A stretch of 64,000 nt of DNA, from assembly GCF_900107485.1 (NCBI RefSeq), contig NZ_FNQE01000002.1, positions 62,001 to 126,000 on the forward strand, given 5' to 3'. This document shows, one piece after another, positions 62,405 through 64,000 of the stretch (positions are counted from its first letter, which is position 1; each line of letters starts with the position of its first letter). Below the pieces are notes generated by a model. It had not been told where the DNA came from. It was given only the letters and a program-made list of their open reading frames with translations, and did not search any database. The DNA is from Proteiniborus ethanoligenes. GTDB lineage: Bacteria > Bacillota > Clostridia > Tissierellales > Proteiniboraceae. The position numbers and the translations under genes are program-made.

Positions 62405-62869
62405 ATGTACACAATTATAGATGTAATAGACAAGATAATAGATATAGAAAAAAAATCACTAGAGCTTTATGAGATGTTGAAAGATAGCCCTAACATAAGT
62501 GGGCATGTAAAGCTTGTGGCAGGTACTTTTATTAGGGAAGAAACAAGGCACATAGAAACATATAACAAAATAAAAAAAGAAATTATGAATAAGGATGATA
62601 TTCAGCTAGACTTTGATGTTTATGACAATATTTCTAAAATTATTATAGACTTTAGAAAGGGACTCACCTATACAGAGGCTGATGATGTTAAGCAGCTATT
62701 AATGAGTGCTCTTGATTTTGAAGAAAAAAATCTAGCTCTTGTTATTAGAATACAAGGACTGCTTGTAAAGAAAAAAGAAGATACTGAAACTAACAGCTAT
62801 AAAGCACTAAGTGGAATTATCAAAGAAGAAAAAAAACATATTGATATGATTAAAGAGTTCTTAGGCTAG
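62405..62869 (+). CDS. Ferritin-like/rubrerythrin-like diiron protein
   Basis: This is a four-helix protein of 154 residues with the carboxylate-His pattern of the ferritin/rubrerythrin family: E at IDIEKKSLELYE, EExxH at REETRHIETY, E at LDFEEKNLALV, and EExxH at KEEKKHIDMI. There is no rubredoxin domain. The exact role (oxygen reduction, iron handling) is unknown; the EExxH motifs make diiron binding likely. AAGGAAG precedes the start. It is monocistronic, between its own promoter and a terminator. Confidence 0.8.
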   Translation: MYTIIDVIDKIIDIEKKSLELYEMLKDSPNISGHVKLVAGTFIREETRHIETYNKIKKEIMNKDDIQLDFDVYDNISKIIIDFRKGLTYTEADDVKQLLMSALDFEEKNLALVIRIQGLLVKKKEDTETNSYKALSGIIKEEKKHIDMIKEFLG

Positions 62870-62935
62870 CTATAAAATAGCTTTATGTACAATTATAAAT
62901 AGAATCAAGATACATAAGGATAATACAATATATTT

Positions 62936-62973
62936 AAAGAATCCAAAATACTACAGGATTCTTTGTTTTTTTA
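62936..62973 (+). terminator. Terminator of the ferritin-like gene
   Basis: AAAGAATCC (62936-62944) pairs with GGATTCTTT (62956-62964), followed by GTTTTTTTA. Confidence 0.85.
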
Positions 62974-62999
62974 TTCTTTTTACTTTTTTATAGCAACTT

Positions 63000-63024
63000 T
63001 ATACATTTTATAGTAAAATGTATA
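63000..63024. repeat. 25-base palindrome upstream of the PAS-GGDEF gene
   Basis: TATACATTTTA, a 3-base centre, TAAAATGTATA: perfect 11-bp arms, about 50 bases before the start codon. A possible operator; AT-rich, so chance is not excluded. Confidence 0.5.
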
Positions 63025-63073
63025 TATATTTATTTTTATTACTAGCTTCATCAATGAGGAAAGGAACATGTAG

Positions 63074-64000
63074 ATGATTGAAAACATAGCGTTTATATTA
63101 AAGATAACAGACTTAAAAACTATTCATGCTTTGAGTATTTTTCTAGCAGGAACTATTGCTTTACTACTTTTATATAATAGAAGAAAAGATAATATAAAAA
63201 TTATGATGGGAAAGATAGTATTTGATAATTTAAAGAATCCTATGGTAATAACAAACAATGAAAGAAAGATAGTTTATGTTAATAGTAGCTTTGAAGAATT
63301 GACTGGATATAGGCTAGAAGAGATTTTGCACAAAAACACTAAATTTCTACATTCGGGGATTCATGATAAGGAATTTTATACTGAAATGGATAGTGCCATT
63401 AATGAATATGGAAGATGGCAAGGCGAAATATGGGATAGAAAAAAGAGCGGTGAAATATTTCCTAAGCATTTAACTATAACTGCTGTAGAAAGACAAGACG
63501 GTAAACGAATAAATTATGTAGGAATATACCAAGATCCAATAGAAATGAAGAAAATAGAAGAAAATTTTGTTAGACTTGAGAAATATGACTTGCTGACAGG
63601 TCTTCCAAATGACAAATATTTGAGAGAAATTTTAACAAAAGAAATGAGCATAAAGAGTACAAGCCATGAAGAACAATTTGTAATATCTTTTAAAATTACA
63701 AACTTTAATGAGATTGTTGCCAGCTATGGATACAGACTAATGGACGAAGTTATGGTAAATATGATTAACAGAGTTGAACTAATCTTTAGTGGAATTGGAA
63801 CCTTATTTAGAACTGAAAAAGAGGTATTTATGGTATATGGAACTATAGATACGCAAATACAAAGCTTAGATAGTATTGCTGAAGAGCTGAACAATGCTAT
63901 TAGCATAGGCTTTAGCTGTGATGATGAAATTGTATTTATAAATATAATCATTGGAATATTACCAATAATAAATACATATGATAATGTTTATAGAATTCTA
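63074..64000 (+). CDS. PAS domain protein with degenerate GGDEF domain, 3'-truncated by window edge
   Basis: The frame is open to the last base of the window (309 codons visible). An N-terminal membrane helix (about 18-36) is followed by a PAS domain (about 50-165; NPMVITNNERKIVYVNSSFEELTGYRLEEIL, then GEIWDRKKSGEIFPKHLTI). A GGDEF-type domain begins at about residue 175 (YDLLTGLPNDKYLREIL). Where GGDEF is expected (LFRTEKEVFMVYG) the motif is lost, so cyclase activity is unlikely. A downstream EAL domain is possible but lies outside the window. AAAGGA precedes the ATG. Confidence 0.85.
   Translation, partial: MIENIAFILKITDLKTIHALSIFLAGTIALLLLYNRRKDNIKIMMGKIVFDNLKNPMVITNNERKIVYVNSSFEELTGYRLEEILHKNTKFLHSGIHDKEFYTEMDSAINEYGRWQGEIWDRKKSGEIFPKHLTITAVERQDGKRINYVGIYQDPIEMKKIEENFVRLEKYDLLTGLPNDKYLREILTKEMSIKSTSHEEQFVISFKITNFNEIVASYGYRLMDEVMVNMINRVELIFSGIGTLFRTEKEVFMVYGTIDTQIQSLDSIAEELNNAISIGFSCDDEIVFINIIIGILPIINTYDNVYRIL

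Noticed and set aside
1-64000. tRNA, rRNA, CRISPR arrays, insertion sequences, prophage
   Set aside because: I found no tRNA or rRNA signatures, no regularly spaced repeats, and no transposase, integrase or phage genes. A dedicated search could still find small RNAs.

Overview
The window is AT-rich, gene-dense DNA whose sequence features point to an anaerobic, motile, low-GC Gram-positive bacterium of the Clostridia. It resembles Alkaliphilus and its relatives, but this placement is an inference from gene content and was not tested by alignment. The evidence is strong AGGAGG ribosome sites, many TTG/GTG starts, S-layer (SLH) anchoring, a large Fe-S/MinD/NifX cluster, hemerythrin and ferritin-like proteins, methionine gamma-lyase, and abundant cyclic-di-GMP enzymes. 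I see no rRNA, tRNA, CRISPR array, insertion sequence or prophage. The window cuts one gene at each end.

Layout. 1-8.5 kb: a partial ABC-2 exporter with two permeases, a cyclophilin-type lipoprotein, a DUF4342/response-regulator/histidine-kinase operon, and a cation:proton antiporter behind a fluoride riboswitch. 8.6-13.1 kb (minus strand): MoxR ATPase, DUF58 protein and transglutaminase, an overlapping operon. 13.4-18.8 kb: an oligopeptide-type ABC transporter with no binding protein, one of whose permeases carries a degenerate M28-peptidase-like domain. 18.9-20.8 kb (minus): a GntR/YtrA-type regulator with an ABC-2 exporter and a 34-bp palindromic operator on its promoter. 21.3-27.0 kb: an HD-GYP response regulator, a large hybrid kinase, pirin, a small membrane protein and ThpR.

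27.1-31.8 kb (minus): methionine gamma-lyase with a good sigma-54 promoter, its likely ACT-PAS-AAA activator, and an MFS-LuxR membrane regulator. 32-36 kb: a small unknown protein and two secreted proteins, one with three SLH motifs. 36.2-41 kb: DUF5320, DUF134, two NifX-like proteins, two ferredoxin-MinD ATPases and an Mrp/NBP35 ATPase, headed by a promoter flanked by inverted repeats, followed by a separate IscU-like scaffold. 41.2-44.2 kb: hemerythrin, a CheX-like protein and a cell-wall glucosaminidase.

44.3-47.4 kb: a cyclic-di-AMP (ydaO/yuaA) riboswitch with promoter and terminator precedes an opine-dehydrogenase-like enzyme and a cobalamin mutase-like protein. This is the best candidate for an undescribed pathway, possibly for an osmolyte. 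47.4-52 kb: OsmC, a soluble chemoreceptor-like protein, an OYE-type reductase and a membrane HD-GYP protein. 52.2-54.9 kb: a MarR regulator with an N-terminal Cys, an AhpD-like CxxC protein and a lipoyl-dihydrolipoamide dehydrogenase fusion. Together these look like a compact NADH-to-peroxide or NADH-to-disulfide chain. 55-64 kb: MATE exporter, CvfB, a glycosyltransferase with a flippase-like protein, a binding-protein-GGDEF sensor, an RluA-type pseudouridine synthase, a ferritin-like protein, and a PAS protein with a degenerate GGDEF domain that runs off the end.
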